A DNA stretch of 64,000 nt from CAYWNA01 sp964459305 (GTDB taxonomy: Bacteria > Planctomycetota > Planctomycetia > Pirellulales > Pirellulaceae). Below the pieces are notes generated by a model, which worked only from the letters and a program-made list of their open reading frames with translations, ran no database searches and was not told where the DNA came from. This document shows positions 54,729 to 63,326 of this stretch, in pieces. Positions within the stretch are counted from its first letter, which is position 1; the number at the start of each line of letters is the position of its first letter. Location of the stretch: positions 12,588-76,587 of the forward strand of contig CAYWNA010000032.1 of assembly GCA_964459305.1 (NCBI GenBank), given 5' to 3'. The translations under genes were made by a program, and so were the position numbers.

Positions 54729-55811
54729 ATGACCACGGAAGCTGTCAGCCGTTCGTCGTCTCTTAACCCGTTCGAACAAATGCGTCTGGGCCGCGAGATT
54801 CTTCGCATCGAAGCGCAAGCTCTGCTATCACTGTCGGATCATCTGGCCGACGACTTTTGTCAGGCCCTCGAACTGCTGTTTCACTGTCGGGGAAGTGTGA
54901 TCGTCATCGGCATGGGAAAAGCGGGCCTGATCGGGCAAAAGATCGTGGCTACGCTAGCTTCAACCGGCACGCGCAGTCATTTCGTCCATCCCGGCGAGGC
55001 CATCCACGGCGATCTTGGCCGCGTGCATCACGATGATGTGGTGCTGATGTTGTCGTTCAGCGGCGAGACGGACGAAGTCACACGATTGCTGCCGTCGTTG
55101 CGTGCGGTGCCAATCGTTGCCATGACCGGCAAGCCGCAGAGCACGATGGCGCGTGCCGCGCGCGTCGTATTGGATCTAGGGACGGTCCGCGAAGCCGGTA
55201 CGATGGGGCTGGCTCCCAGCACCAGCACGACGGCCATGCTGGCCATGGGAGACGCGCTGGCACTGGTGATGAGCCGCATGCGTTCCTTCGGCCCCCAGGA
55301 CTTCGTGCGATATCACCCAGGCGGCAGTCTCGGACGTAAGCTGGCGAAAGTGGACGACGTTATGCGCCCCTTGGACCAATGCCGTATCGCGTTGGAGAGC
55401 AAAACCGTCCGCGAGGTGTTCGTCGAAGTCAGTCTGCCGGGACGACGTACGGGTGCCGTCATGTTGATCGACGAGCAGGGGATGTTGACCGGGTTGTTCA
55501 CGGATAGCGATCTGGCACGACTGCTGGAGGATCGGCGTGATGCGCACATCGATGGACCAGTTAGCGACGTCATGACGCGTTCGCCGAAGAGTACCGTGTC
55601 CGGTTCGATGATGACGGACGCCGTCGAAATCCTGGTCGAGAAGAAAATCAGCGAACTACCTGTGATCGATGCAAACGGCCGGCCTGCTGGGCTGATCGAC
55701 GTTACGGACGTGGTAGGCTGGCTCCCCGCAGCCGAGCAGACCGCTGGTTCCAAGGGACCATCCGAACCGGAGGATTTCGACGGTCTGCAGACGGTTCCTT
55801 TTCCAGGGTAA
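54729..55811 (+). CDS. kdsD: arabinose 5-phosphate isomerase (SIS + two CBS)
   Basis: A protein of 360 residues. The SIS domain (about 40-200) contains VIGMGKAGLIGQKIVATLAS and HPGEAIHGDLGRVHHDDVVL, with SFSGETDEVTRLLP. Two CBS motifs follow (VDDVMRPLDQCRIALESKTV, VSDVMTRSPKSTVSGSMMTD). This is the KdsD/GutQ layout that makes arabinose 5-phosphate for Kdo, the inner sugar of lipopolysaccharide. It supports an LPS-bearing outer membrane. The C-terminus has about 30 residues beyond the usual end. Confidence 0.93.
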   Translation: MTTEAVSRSSSLNPFEQMRLGREILRIEAQALLSLSDHLADDFCQALELLFHCRGSVIVIGMGKAGLIGQKIVATLASTGTRSHFVHPGEAIHGDLGRVHHDDVVLMLSFSGETDEVTRLLPSLRAVPIVAMTGKPQSTMARAARVVLDLGTVREAGTMGLAPSTSTTAMLAMGDALALVMSRMRSFGPQDFVRYHPGGSLGRKLAKVDDVMRPLDQCRIALESKTVREVFVEVSLPGRRTGAVMLIDEQGMLTGLFTDSDLARLLEDRRDAHIDGPVSDVMTRSPKSTVSGSMMTDAVEILVEKKISELPVIDANGRPAGLIDVTDVVGWLPAAEQTAGSKGPSEPEDFDGLQTVPFPG

Positions 55812-55867
55812 GAGCCAAGTGACCTGTATCTATACCACCCGCGGCCAGGATTGACACTTTTCCGCAT

Positions 55868-55931
55868 GTAGCCGAAGTCGCCAAACTTTGGCCTGCGTAG
55901 GGGAAAACCAAACTCTGGCGAGTTCGGCTAC
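55868..55931. repeat. palindrome family D, copy 2 (64 bp)
   Basis: GTAGCCGAAGTCGCCAAACT at the left and AACTCTGGCGAGTTCGGCTA at the right. It shares the arms of 28475-28541 with a shorter, different centre. It sits between kdsD and the convergent aldolase-like gene. Confidence 0.8.
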
Positions 55932-56008
55932 CGCTCAGACTTGTCTGCGGATGGTACAAGATCACGGCCACGTGTCGTTGCCTGGATGCGGCGAGACTCC
56001 TTGACCGG

Positions 56009-57013
56009 CTACACGTACCACAGGTTGAAGTAGTCGAGGACGATCTTCTTCATCTCTTCAAAGATGACCCCCTGGCGATAGGTGGTCGTGCAGTGTGACA
56101 GCGAATGCTCGCTTGTGACGTCGGCGTTTGGTCCCAATAGACCGGCGTCAAGGAGTTGTTTGCATCGTTGGGAGCCGGCAACCTTGGCGGCGTTGGCGAG
56201 CATGTCGGCCATTAGCGACGGCGAACTGTCGCGTTCGAGGCACGTCCAGATATTCACCTTGGCAATTCCGTCGGCGAAAAGACCTCCGATCTGTTCCTGC
56301 CCGACCGACGATGTGCCGTGCAGCACCAGCCTTGGGCCCGTCCGTCGGCTTATCCGGCGGGCCAGATCGCCGTGGTATTTGAGATCTGCCGCGCTGGCGC
56401 GATGCTCCGTGCCTAGATTCGCAACGATGTAGTCGACGCCCGTCTCTCGAAAGTAGCGTTCGGCCGCATCGGGACTTGTCAGTTCGCTTTTCTCGTCGCC
56501 GGTGGCGTCGACGATTTCGTCGCACGCGCCTTCGACGACGATCTCATGCCCACGCGCCTCCACAAACTCAGCCGTCTTTTTGATGTTTTCATCCAACGGC
56601 AGGGCGGAGGCGTCGTACATGATCATGGAAAACTGCTTCATGTCCCAGCCCAACAACTCGGCGTCGTGGTCCCACTGGGTGTGATCCAGATGAACCATGA
56701 CGTTCAGGCCGGAAAAGGGCGAAGCCGAAGCCGTAAGGACCCGCAAGTCGGCAAGGAACAGTTGCAGACCGATATCCCATTTTCGCGTGTGAGTGTAGTA
56801 GACCGACTGGCTGCGATGCGCGTATTGGTTTGTTAGGGCAATCGTGACCGGAACGTCGGGCCGGCCAATTCGGCCGGCGAAATCGGCCGCGGCCGAGAGA
56901 ACAGCTTCCGTCGTCGTGAGGTTCTCGGTGCAAAAGGTCGGAACGACCCATCGGTCCTCGGCTGCCCGGGCATAGACATCTAGAACGTGTTGACGATCCA
57001 AGACCAGTGGCAT
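56009..57013 (-). CDS. class II fructose-bisphosphate-aldolase-like protein
   Basis: The start ATG 57013 follows GGAGGGAAGTCTG and gives 334 residues. Zinc-ligand and active-site motifs of class II aldolases: VMVHLDHTQWDHDAELLG, IVVEGACDEIVDATGDE, VDYIVANLGTEHRASAAD, RLVLHGTSSVGQEQIGGLFA and AKVNIWTCLE. The family cleaves or forms phosphorylated ketoses; the HLDHT and GTEHR variants differ from the usual HLDHG/GTxHG, so the substrate may differ from fructose bisphosphate. It lies 29 bp downstream of the UroD-like gene on the same strand, forming an operon. Confidence 0.85.
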   Translation of the reverse strand: MPLVLDRQHVLDVYARAAEDRWVVPTFCTENLTTTEAVLSAAADFAGRIGRPDVPVTIALTNQYAHRSQSVYYTHTRKWDIGLQLFLADLRVLTASASPFSGLNVMVHLDHTQWDHDAELLGWDMKQFSMIMYDASALPLDENIKKTAEFVEARGHEIVVEGACDEIVDATGDEKSELTSPDAAERYFRETGVDYIVANLGTEHRASAADLKYHGDLARRISRRTGPRLVLHGTSSVGQEQIGGLFADGIAKVNIWTCLERDSSPSLMADMLANAAKVAGSQRCKQLLDAGLLGPNADVTSEHSLSHCTTTYRQGVIFEEMKKIVLDYFNLWYV

Positions 57014-57042
57014 CAGACTTCCCTCCGCCTCAATGGGCATTA

Positions 57043-58227
57043 TCAATCGTAGCGCCCGTACTGTTCGGCCAGGGCGGTCATGGTTTTCAGGCGCTGTGGC
57101 TCGACGTGAGGGGCCACGGAACACGCCGACGACAGGATGTACCCGGATCCGGGCATGCCAACTTCCAGTCGCTCAAGCACGGCCCGTCTGAAAGTCTCGT
57201 CGTCGGCGTGCAACATCTCGTTGACGGCGTCAAGATTTCCCTTGAAAAACAGCCGATCGCCGAAGTCGGCCTTGGCCTTCGCCAGATCCACTGTGCCTAA
57301 GGGTGGCGGATCCAGAGTGTCGATTCCGTCGATGCCCGTGTCGGCCATCAGGTCCAGCCGATCACCGATCGCGCCGCAGGTGTGTGTATAGACGGGCAGT
57401 TCGAACCCGTGAGCGACTTCGGCGATTTGCCGCTCGTAGGGCTGCACGAAATCAGCATACATGCCGCGGCTGATAAAGCCGGCACCGGCGAAGGCCGAAC
57501 TAATTAGAATCGCATCCGGTTCGTACGGCGAACAGCACTGCACTTGCGCGTTAACCATCCGGGCAAAGACATCCAGTAGCTGATGGCAAATCTCCGGTGC
57601 GTCGATTAGGGCCATTAGCCCATTCTCATACCCGAACAGCTCCATCAGATGCGTGAACGGCGAGAAGACCTCCATGTGAATCGAGACGTCAGCGGCGGCC
57701 TGTCGGGCCTGGCGCAATCCACGCGTGAACCAATCGGGATACGTTGCCGGATCGGTCAGATCGGCCTCCGCCGCGATATCCCACAGGTCGGGAGCATGCC
57801 ATGTGTTCCATACGTATCCGGCGATGCGATAGGTTGCCGGATCGGTGGGATCGACATTACCGTGGTCGGCCCTGGGCAACGGACCACCGTCTTGGAGAAA
57901 CGTGTGCGCGTTGTCGTCCGCCACACACGAAGTCTTGAGGCCACTCCGCCAAGTCAGCGTTTCGGAGCCGCCATCATCGCGGCGATCGACCAGATAACGC
58001 TGCCAGTCGGCCGGTCGGCCCGGCACGTTGATCAAGAACCCATCAAACCGATAACGCTGCTGAAACTCGACGAACGCCTCGATCAGGATATCGCTATCGA
58101 ACCAGATATCCGCAGGCTTTTGGTCGGTGTGCAAGAAATAATGGCCAAGTGCCAACTGGCACATCACCGGAACGCGATCCGGCATTTCGTGCCGCATGGC
58201 CAAACGGACTCGCTCACGGGAGTTCAT
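57043..58227 (-). CDS. uroporphyrinogen decarboxylase-family protein
   Basis: A protein of 394 residues opening MNSRERVRLAMRHEMPDRVP, the standard UroD-family start. A later ISRGMYADFVQPYERQIAEV is followed by a zinc-site pattern PVYTHTCGAIGDRLDLM, and the end is GYILSSACSVAPHVEP. It fits the MtaA-like methyltransferase branch, not HemE. It is the first gene of the pair with the class II aldolase-like protein. No corrinoid protein or methyl donor gene is near, so I cannot name a substrate. Confidence 0.88.
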   Translation of the reverse strand: MNSRERVRLAMRHEMPDRVPVMCQLALGHYFLHTDQKPADIWFDSDILIEAFVEFQQRYRFDGFLINVPGRPADWQRYLVDRRDDGGSETLTWRSGLKTSCVADDNAHTFLQDGGPLPRADHGNVDPTDPATYRIAGYVWNTWHAPDLWDIAAEADLTDPATYPDWFTRGLRQARQAAADVSIHMEVFSPFTHLMELFGYENGLMALIDAPEICHQLLDVFARMVNAQVQCCSPYEPDAILISSAFAGAGFISRGMYADFVQPYERQIAEVAHGFELPVYTHTCGAIGDRLDLMADTGIDGIDTLDPPPLGTVDLAKAKADFGDRLFFKGNLDAVNEMLHADDETFRRAVLERLEVGMPGSGYILSSACSVAPHVEPQRLKTMTALAEQYGRYD

Positions 58228-58241
58228 GGTTCACCTCGACG

Positions 58242-59717
58242 CTACCCGCTGGCTTTCACACTGTACGCGAATAGCCGAGTATCATGACGGATATACAAAC
58301 GCCCACCGCATACCACTGGATGCGCCCAACTGGCGCCTTTGCCGCCCGGCGGAAGCCGGAACTCACTGACCACTTCGAGTCCCTGCGGCGACGCCTTGGC
58401 CAGTCCAACATTGCTTCTCTCGCTCATCAGGTAGAACATGCCGTCGGCGTAGGTCAGCGACCCCTTGCCCACGGCTTTCTCAGCCCACTTCATATCGCCC
58501 GTGGCCCACTCCAAACAGATCCACTTGCCATTGTTGAACTTGTGTGCCGCGCCGTACAGATGGCCGTCCAGCAACACGACTCCGCCGTGCTGATTGTCCA
58601 GTTCCCGCGATCCCCATACTTTTTCCACCGATGCGCCGTCGCCTTGGACCGTCACCTTCAACAACTCGGAGCCGGTCGTGCCGTAGCCGCCGCTGATGAA
58701 AACCTGTCCGTTGTGAAAGATCGGCTTCAGCGCATTGATGTCATACTTGGTTTCGAACGGGTGTCGGAACAGCAGCTTGCCTGTGTCTGCATTCACGCCG
58801 ATGAAGCCTTTGGCGCTCATTGTCAGGATCATCCGCAACCCATTGTATTCTACCAGCGAAGGCGTGGCATAGTTCGTCTTCTCCCCAGTGCTTTCGGCCT
58901 TCCACACGGTTTCGCCGGTGGATTTGTTCAATGCAACGACGCTCGCCACCTTGCCGCCCGGACACGAGATCACTCGATCACCGTCAATCAGTAGCGACTC
59001 GGCAATAGCCCATTGAAGGTTTTGGGCCTGGAAGGTCTCCAAGCTGTTGACGGCCCAGATCTGGTCCCCTGTTTTGGCATTCAGACAGACGACGTTGCCC
59101 ACCGGACTTTGATGGTACAGACGATCGCCGTCGACGGTGGGCGTCCCGCGAGTTCCTTCATATGAGGCAGTCCAAGCCGGGCCGTTTGCCACTTGCCATT
59201 GGACGTTGCCGTCCAAATCGATGGCCGAGATCAGCGTGTTGCCGTCCTTGTTGCCCGCCGTGTAGATGAGGCCATTGGCGATCGATACGCCGGAGTAGCC
59301 GTTCCCGATCTCCTCGCATTTCCAATCGACCGTCGGGCCTCCATCGGGCCATTGCTTCAGAAGGCCGGTATCACTGGAGATATTGTCGCCGTTCGGCCCG
59401 TGAAAACGGGGCCAGTAGGGTCCATCAATGGACGCGGTCGCCGGAATCGCCGGCGCGACACCGGCATCGGGCTTTGTTGCCTCTTTGGTCATTACCGGCG
59501 GAGCGGCCTCGAATTCGTCGTGGTTGGCTTCTTTCGTCTTTGCCGGCGGGGCGGCCTGGAAATTGTCGTAGTCGATTGCTGTCTCAGACGGCGTTGAACT
59601 CGTCTCGGTCCCCGAGCCGGACGAACCAGCCGTGGTCGGCGGACTGTCGCTGCTGCAGGCTGTGAACAAAACCAAGGAGAACGAACAAGCCAAAACCATG
59701 GCGTGTCGAATCATCAT
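58242..59717 (-). CDS. PQQ-like beta-propeller lipoprotein
   Basis: A protein of 491 residues with a lipobox (SFSLVLFTACSS). Residues about 45-90 contain a small duplication: DNFQAAPPAKTKEA and DEFEAAPPVMTKEA. The propeller follows, opening WPRFHGPNGDNISSDTGLLK, with blades such as SAIDLDGNVQWQVANGPAWT, CLNAKTGDQIWAVNSLETFQ and ALNKSTGETVWKAESTGEKT. As with other family members here, a real PQQ site is not shown. It is divergent from the glycyl-radical activase gene and its stop lies 14 bp from the UroD-like start. Confidence 0.88.
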   Translation of the reverse strand: MMIRHAMVLACSFSLVLFTACSSDSPPTTAGSSGSGTETSSTPSETAIDYDNFQAAPPAKTKEANHDEFEAAPPVMTKEATKPDAGVAPAIPATASIDGPYWPRFHGPNGDNISSDTGLLKQWPDGGPTVDWKCEEIGNGYSGVSIANGLIYTAGNKDGNTLISAIDLDGNVQWQVANGPAWTASYEGTRGTPTVDGDRLYHQSPVGNVVCLNAKTGDQIWAVNSLETFQAQNLQWAIAESLLIDGDRVISCPGGKVASVVALNKSTGETVWKAESTGEKTNYATPSLVEYNGLRMILTMSAKGFIGVNADTGKLLFRHPFETKYDINALKPIFHNGQVFISGGYGTTGSELLKVTVQGDGASVEKVWGSRELDNQHGGVVLLDGHLYGAAHKFNNGKWICLEWATGDMKWAEKAVGKGSLTYADGMFYLMSERSNVGLAKASPQGLEVVSEFRLPPGGKGASWAHPVVCGGRLYIRHDTRLFAYSVKASG

Positions 59718-59894
59718 GTGGATACTCCTGAAGGTGGGAAATGGCGTAGAAGATATTCGGATACTTTATACCAGTTCGCCCGTTCGGTGCCAAAGGGTAA
59801 TGACGCATGGTGAACCGTGAGTCGCTGTCTATAATTGAGAGTGCCGGCGCGTTTCTGCCTCCGGCATTTGGTGCGATGGATGGAGCGGGGAAGC

Positions 59895-60824
59895 ATGGGA
59901 ACCGGTCTCGTTTACAATATCCAGAGATACTCGATCCAGGACGGGCCTGGGATCCGTACGACCGTATTCTTGAAAGGCTGTCCGCTTCGTTGCTGGTGGT
60001 GCCATAATCCGGAGAGCCAACTGGCCGAGCCGGAAATCACGGTTGTTGAAGGTCGCTGTGCTCGCTGCGGACAGTGTTGGGCGGCATGCCCCCAGAACGA
60101 GGCGTCGCAAGACTGCGACGCACCGCTGGTGGACCGCGCCGGGTGTGTGCGTTGCGGCAAGTGCGTCTCGACGTGTGTCACGGGAGCTCGGCAGATGGTG
60201 GGCACGCACATGACCGTCGCCGAAGTGCTTGCTGAAATCCTCAAAGATCGCATTTTCTACGACGACTCCGGCGGCGGCGTAACGGTTTCCGGCGGCGAGC
60301 CTTTCGCACAGCCAGAGTTCCTCAGAGATCTGCTGGAGGCGTGCCGAGCCGAGTGCATTCACACGGCGGTGGATACCTGCGGTTTCGCATCGCTGGAAGA
60401 CCTGTTATCGATCGCCCCCTTGACTGATTTGTTCCTATATGACCTAAAGATATTGGACGACGATGTACACCGTCGTTTCACGGGCGTGTCCAACGCCGCG
60501 ATCCTGGATAATTTGAAGGCTCTATCGGGCGAACACAGCAATATCTGGATACGCGTTCCGGTCATTCCCGGCTTCAACGACGACGCCTATCATCTGGATG
60601 CGATTGCTCGCTTCGCCGCATCGGTCGATGGCGTTCGCCAGGTGAACCTATTACCTTTTCACGAATTGGGGATGCATAAGAACGAGCATCTCGGTAGAGA
60701 AGACGCTCAGGCCCCGGTCTCGTCTGCATCGGCGGCCCCGGTCTCGTCTGCAACGGCGGATTGCCTCAAGGCTGCTGCCGATCGGTTTCGGGCCGCCGGC
60801 GTTCCTGTACACATCGGTGGTTGA
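59895..60824 (+). CDS. glycyl-radical-enzyme activase (radical SAM)
   Basis: The start ATG 59895 is preceded by GGAGCGGGGAAGC; the frame is open earlier but this is the natural start (MGTGLVYNIQRYSIQDGPGI). The radical-SAM cluster motif is FLKGCPLRCWWCHNPES (CxxxCxxC). A ferredoxin-like insert follows, CARCGQCWAACP and CVRCGKCVSTCVTGARQ, for two extra [4Fe-4S] clusters, as in activases of the non-pyruvate glycyl radical enzymes. SGGGVTVSGGEPFAQPEF is typical. It installs the glycyl radical on the next gene's product. The C-terminus has an unusual 8-residue repeat APVSSASA / APVSSATA encoded by a 24-bp duplication. Its stop overlaps the possible GTG start of the enzyme. Confidence 0.93.
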   Translation: MGTGLVYNIQRYSIQDGPGIRTTVFLKGCPLRCWWCHNPESQLAEPEITVVEGRCARCGQCWAACPQNEASQDCDAPLVDRAGCVRCGKCVSTCVTGARQMVGTHMTVAEVLAEILKDRIFYDDSGGGVTVSGGEPFAQPEFLRDLLEACRAECIHTAVDTCGFASLEDLLSIAPLTDLFLYDLKILDDDVHRRFTGVSNAAILDNLKALSGEHSNIWIRVPVIPGFNDDAYHLDAIARFAASVDGVRQVNLLPFHELGMHKNEHLGREDAQAPVSSASAAPVSSATADCLKAAADRFRAAGVPVHIGG

Positions 60825-63189
60825 CGCAATGAATGAAAGAACAGCACGACTTCGACGAGAGAGCCTCGACGCCGCCCCTTCCATCTCGCACGAGCGGGCC
60901 GGTTTGCTCACGGATTTCTACCAGGCCAACGAGGGTAAATACTCGGTGCCCGTGATGCGAGCCCGTTCGTTTTTCTACCTCTGCGAGCGGAAGACGATTT
61001 ACGTGGGCGATGACGAATTGATCGTGGGCGAACGCGGCCCGCAACCAAAGCTCGTGCCCACCTATCCGGAGTTGACCTGCCACAGTGCGGAAGACCTGCG
61101 GATTCTGAACTCGCGGCCCAAAACCAGTTACGCGGTCTCCGACGAGTGCGTCCGCGTCTGCGAAAAGAAGATCATTCCATACTGGCGCGATCGCAGTATG
61201 CGGGACAAGATCTTTGCCGCGATGTCGCCGGAATGGATCGACGCCTATGAAGCCGGCGTGTTCACGGAGTTTATGGAACAACGAGCGCCGGGGCATACGG
61301 TGCTGGACGACAAGATCTACCGAAAAGGCATGATGGACTTCAAGCGAGATATCGCCCAGGCCATCGGTGACTTGGACTGCCTGCAGGATGCAGATGCTTA
61401 CGACAAGCGGGAGCAACTGCAGGCGATGGACATCGCCTGCGACGCACTGATTCTGTTTGCGGAACGCCACGCCAAGCTGGCCGCGGATATGGCCGCCGTC
61501 GGGTGCGATCCTGAGCGCAAGGCCGAGTTGGAGAAGATTGCGGAAGTCTGCCGCCACGTGCCCGCTCACGCGCCGCGAGATTTCCACGAGGCCCTACAGG
61601 CTTACTGGTTCTGCCATTTGGCGGTGATTACGGAATTGAATGGATGGGACGCCTTTAGCCCGGGCCATTTGGACCAGCACCTGCTTCCGTTCTATCGTCG
61701 AGGGCTCGAAGACGGCACACTCTCTCCCGAACGGGCAAAGGAACTGCTGGAAGCCTTCTTCGTCAAGTTCAATAACCATACGGCACCGCCCAAGGTCGGA
61801 GTCACCGCTGCCGAGAGCGGTACGTACACGGATTTTGCCAACATCAACTTGGCTGGTTTGCTTCCGGACGGGTCAGACGGGTCGAACGAATTGACGCACA
61901 TGTTGCTGGAAGTCGTCGACGAGATGCACCTTTTGCAGCCCAGCAGCAATCTGCAACTCTCGCGCAAAACGCCCGATGCGATCCTCAAGCACGCGCTCCG
62001 CGTGATTCGCAACGGATATGGTTTTCCGTCGGTTTTCAATACAGACGCCGTGGTGGAGGAGCAAGTCCGGCAGGGCAAGTCGTTGGAGGACGCCAGGGCC
62101 GGGGGCTGCAGCGGCTGTGTGGAAACCGGCGCTTTCGGCAAAGAGGCTTATATTCTGACCGGGTATTTCAATTTGGTGAAGGTCCTGGAAGTCACACTGC
62201 ACGACGGGGTCGATCCGCAGACCGGCAAACAACTGGGACTTCACACGGGCGCTGCGGACGGATTCGGCAGCTTTGACGACGTGTTTGCTGCGTTCCTCGA
62301 ACAGTTGCACCACTTCGTGGAAATCAAGATCCGAGGCAATCAGATTATCGAACGGATGTACGCCACGTTGATGCCTGCGCCGTTCCTTTCGGTCATTACC
62401 GACGATTGCATCAAGAAAGGCATGGACTACAACGCAGGCGGCGCGCGGTATAACCACACGTTCATCCAATTCGTCGGCATCGGCAGCTTGACCGACAGCT
62501 TGTCCGCGATCAAGCAAATGGTGTTCGACGAGCGAGCGATCTCGATGGAGGATCTCGTCCGTGCCCTCGACGCCGACTTCGCTGATCATGAGAGCTTGCG
62601 TCAGCGTCTATTGAACCGGACATCAAAATACGGCAACGACGATGATTATGCCGACGACATCATGGTTCGAGCCTTCAATGCCATTTTCGAGGCGGTCGAC
62701 GGGCGACCAAACACGAAAGGCGGCCGATACCAGGTGGAAATGCTCCCGACCACCTGCCACGTCTATTTCGGCTCGGTCACCGGCGCGATGCCGGACGGCC
62801 GTAGGGCCCGCGTGCCGCTGTCCGAGGGAATCTCGCCCGTGCAAGGTGCCGATCGCCATGGACCTACAGCGGTTGTCAAATCGGCCGCAAGAATGGACCA
62901 CATCAAGACGGGCGGCACGCTGCTGAACATGAAATTCACGCCGTCGCTGCTGGCCGACGAAAACGGAATCGACGCCTTGACTCATCTGGTGCGTGGTTAC
63001 TTCAAAATGGACGGCCACCACATGCAGTTCAACGTGGTCAAGGCCGACATGCTTCGCGAGGCCCAGCAAAACCCCGATGCGTACCGCGATTTGATCGTGC
63101 GCGTGGCCGGCTACAGCGACTACTTCTGCGACCTATCGCACGAACTTCAGGAAGAGATCATCGCACGTACGGAGCATGTGACATTCTGA
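60817..63189 (+). CDS. hypD: glycyl radical enzyme, trans-4-hydroxy-L-proline dehydratase (HypD) type
   Basis: A protein of 790 residues (GTG 60817; ATG 60829 is also possible). The thiyl cysteine is Cys434 with Glu436 in GGCSGCVETGAFGKEAYIL, and the glycyl radical Gly765 is in VRVAGYSDYF. Other substrate-site residues that I recall from the HypD crystal structure are present at the same numbers: Phe152 and His160 in EFMEQRAPGHTV, Asp278 in ELNGWDAFSPGHLDQH, Ser334/Asp339/Phe340 in ESGTYTDFANIN and Thr645 in MLPTTCHVYFG. HypD removes water from trans-4-hydroxy-L-proline to give pyrroline-5-carboxylate under strict anaerobiosis. Closely related dehydratases act on cis-4-hydroxyproline, so the stereochemistry needs a test. 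No proC or transporter gene is next to it. Confidence 0.85.
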   Translation: MVDAMNERTARLRRESLDAAPSISHERAGLLTDFYQANEGKYSVPVMRARSFFYLCERKTIYVGDDELIVGERGPQPKLVPTYPELTCHSAEDLRILNSRPKTSYAVSDECVRVCEKKIIPYWRDRSMRDKIFAAMSPEWIDAYEAGVFTEFMEQRAPGHTVLDDKIYRKGMMDFKRDIAQAIGDLDCLQDADAYDKREQLQAMDIACDALILFAERHAKLAADMAAVGCDPERKAELEKIAEVCRHVPAHAPRDFHEALQAYWFCHLAVITELNGWDAFSPGHLDQHLLPFYRRGLEDGTLSPERAKELLEAFFVKFNNHTAPPKVGVTAAESGTYTDFANINLAGLLPDGSDGSNELTHMLLEVVDEMHLLQPSSNLQLSRKTPDAILKHALRVIRNGYGFPSVFNTDAVVEEQVRQGKSLEDARAGGCSGCVETGAFGKEAYILTGYFNLVKVLEVTLHDGVDPQTGKQLGLHTGAADGFGSFDDVFAAFLEQLHHFVEIKIRGNQIIERMYATLMPAPFLSVITDDCIKKGMDYNAGGARYNHTFIQFVGIGSLTDSLSAIKQMVFDERAISMEDLVRALDADFADHESLRQRLLNRTSKYGNDDDYADDIMVRAFNAIFEAVDGRPNTKGGRYQVEMLPTTCHVYFGSVTGAMPDGRRARVPLSEGISPVQGADRHGPTAVVKSAARMDHIKTGGTLLNMKFTPSLLADENGIDALTHLVRGYFKMDGHHMQFNVVKADMLREAQQNPDAYRDLIVRVAGYSDYFCDLSHELQEEIIARTEHVTF

Positions 63190-63212
63190 CTAGATGAGGG
63201 CGTCCGGAAATT

Positions 63213-63283
63213 GGGAGGGCGACGCTCCCGCGGAGCCGTTTGTGCGACGCCGATCCTCGGCTCGGCAGGAGCCTCGCCCTCCC
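63213..63283. repeat. palindrome family E, single copy
   Basis: GGGAGGGCGACGCTCCCGCG with GAGCCG and the partly complementary CGGCTCGGCAGGAGCCTCGC with CCTCCC form a long inverted repeat after hypD. No T-run follows and no second copy is in this window. Confidence 0.7.
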
Positions 63284-63326
63284 GACACCTCGTATTTCAG
63301 GGGCCCGAATTCCCGGACGGCCTCAG

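Noticed and set aside
54581..54766. 61-codon frame overlapping the kdsD start
   Set aside because: It overlaps the strong kdsD ribosome binding site in another frame and shows no family features.
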